NCBI GenBank assembly: GCA_950072225.1
Contig: CATMOP010000017.1
Location: forward strand, 1 to 13,479
DNA from: an uncultured Nitrospina sp.
Lineage (GTDB): Bacteria; Nitrospinota; Nitrospinia; Nitrospinales; VA-1
Direction: 5' to 3'
DNA length: 13,479 nucleotides
In this document: piece by piece, positions 13,470-13,479 of the stretch
How positions within the stretch are numbered: position 1 is the first letter of the stretch
Layout: every line of letters starts with the position of its first letter
The notes under the pieces: generated by a model
The model's database searches: none
What the model was told of the DNA's origin: nothing
The model's input: only the letters and a program-made list of their open reading frames with translations
Position numbers and translations under genes: made by a program

Positions 13470-13479
13470 ATGAGAAAGA
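13470..13479 (+). CDS. Start of a + strand gene cut by the window end
   Basis: Only the first codons (MRK...) are inside the window. The call rests on GGAGG at 13458-13462, seven bases before the ATG, and on the promoter-like pair just upstream. The basic start would suit a signal peptide or a DNA-binding protein, but nothing can be said about the product. The gene would be divergent from the GAF gene, and its promoter would lie in that gene's degraded 5' part. Confidence 0.4.

Overview
The window is a stretch of bacterial chromosome with moderate GC, judged by eye. Nearly all genes lie on the + strand, mostly packed as if co-transcribed. The left edge carries the 3' end of an operon for a multi-subunit 2-oxoacid:ferredoxin oxidoreductase: a thiamine-diphosphate beta subunit, a gamma subunit and a small two-cluster ferredoxin-like subunit. 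A multi-subunit enzyme of this kind fits an autotroph or anaerobe-derived lineage that uses the reductive TCA cycle. Together with the rest of the gene content this resembles Nitrospinota or Nitrospirota-like bacteria. That placement is inference; no rRNA or other taxonomic marker is present.

Layout. Positions 1-1535 hold the oxidoreductase operon, closed by a very strong terminator (1551-1589). Positions 1624-2037 are ndk (nucleoside diphosphate kinase). Positions 2038-2302 are a non-coding stretch unusually rich in hairpins. Positions 2303-3891 hold a pair: an unrecognised exported protein and a radical SAM protein with a SPASM-like cysteine-rich C-terminus. Positions 4043-11513 form a long same-strand run: FmdB-type zinc ribbon, 6-pyruvoyltetrahydropterin synthase, folE, phoH, ybeY, a HIT-family nucleotide hydrolase/phosphorylase, mutS, an NAD-dependent sugar epimerase and a DUF4390-like exported protein. 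Several junctions in this run overlap (PTPS/folE 17 bp, mutS/epimerase 4 bp, epimerase/DUF4390 29 bp), which suggests translational coupling.

The right end (11514-13479) is less orderly. It holds what looks like the C-terminal remnant of a staphylococcal-nuclease-like gene, whose last codons form the Shine-Dalgarno sequence of a small lipoprotein gene. A convergent gene on the - strand encodes a tandem-GAF protein whose 5' end appears frameshifted: the missing start of GAF domain 1 can be read in another frame just upstream. At the extreme right edge a near-consensus sigma-70-type promoter, Shine-Dalgarno and ATG suggest the start of a + strand gene.

Functional links. FolE makes 7,8-dihydroneopterin triphosphate from GTP, and the overlapping PTPS gene encodes the enzyme that uses it, so the two form a pterin-synthesis unit. 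PhoH and YbeY form a familiar RNA/ribosome-metabolism pair. The radical SAM gene with its exported partner is the least understood unit. I found no tRNA, rRNA, CRISPR array, insertion sequence or phage module.
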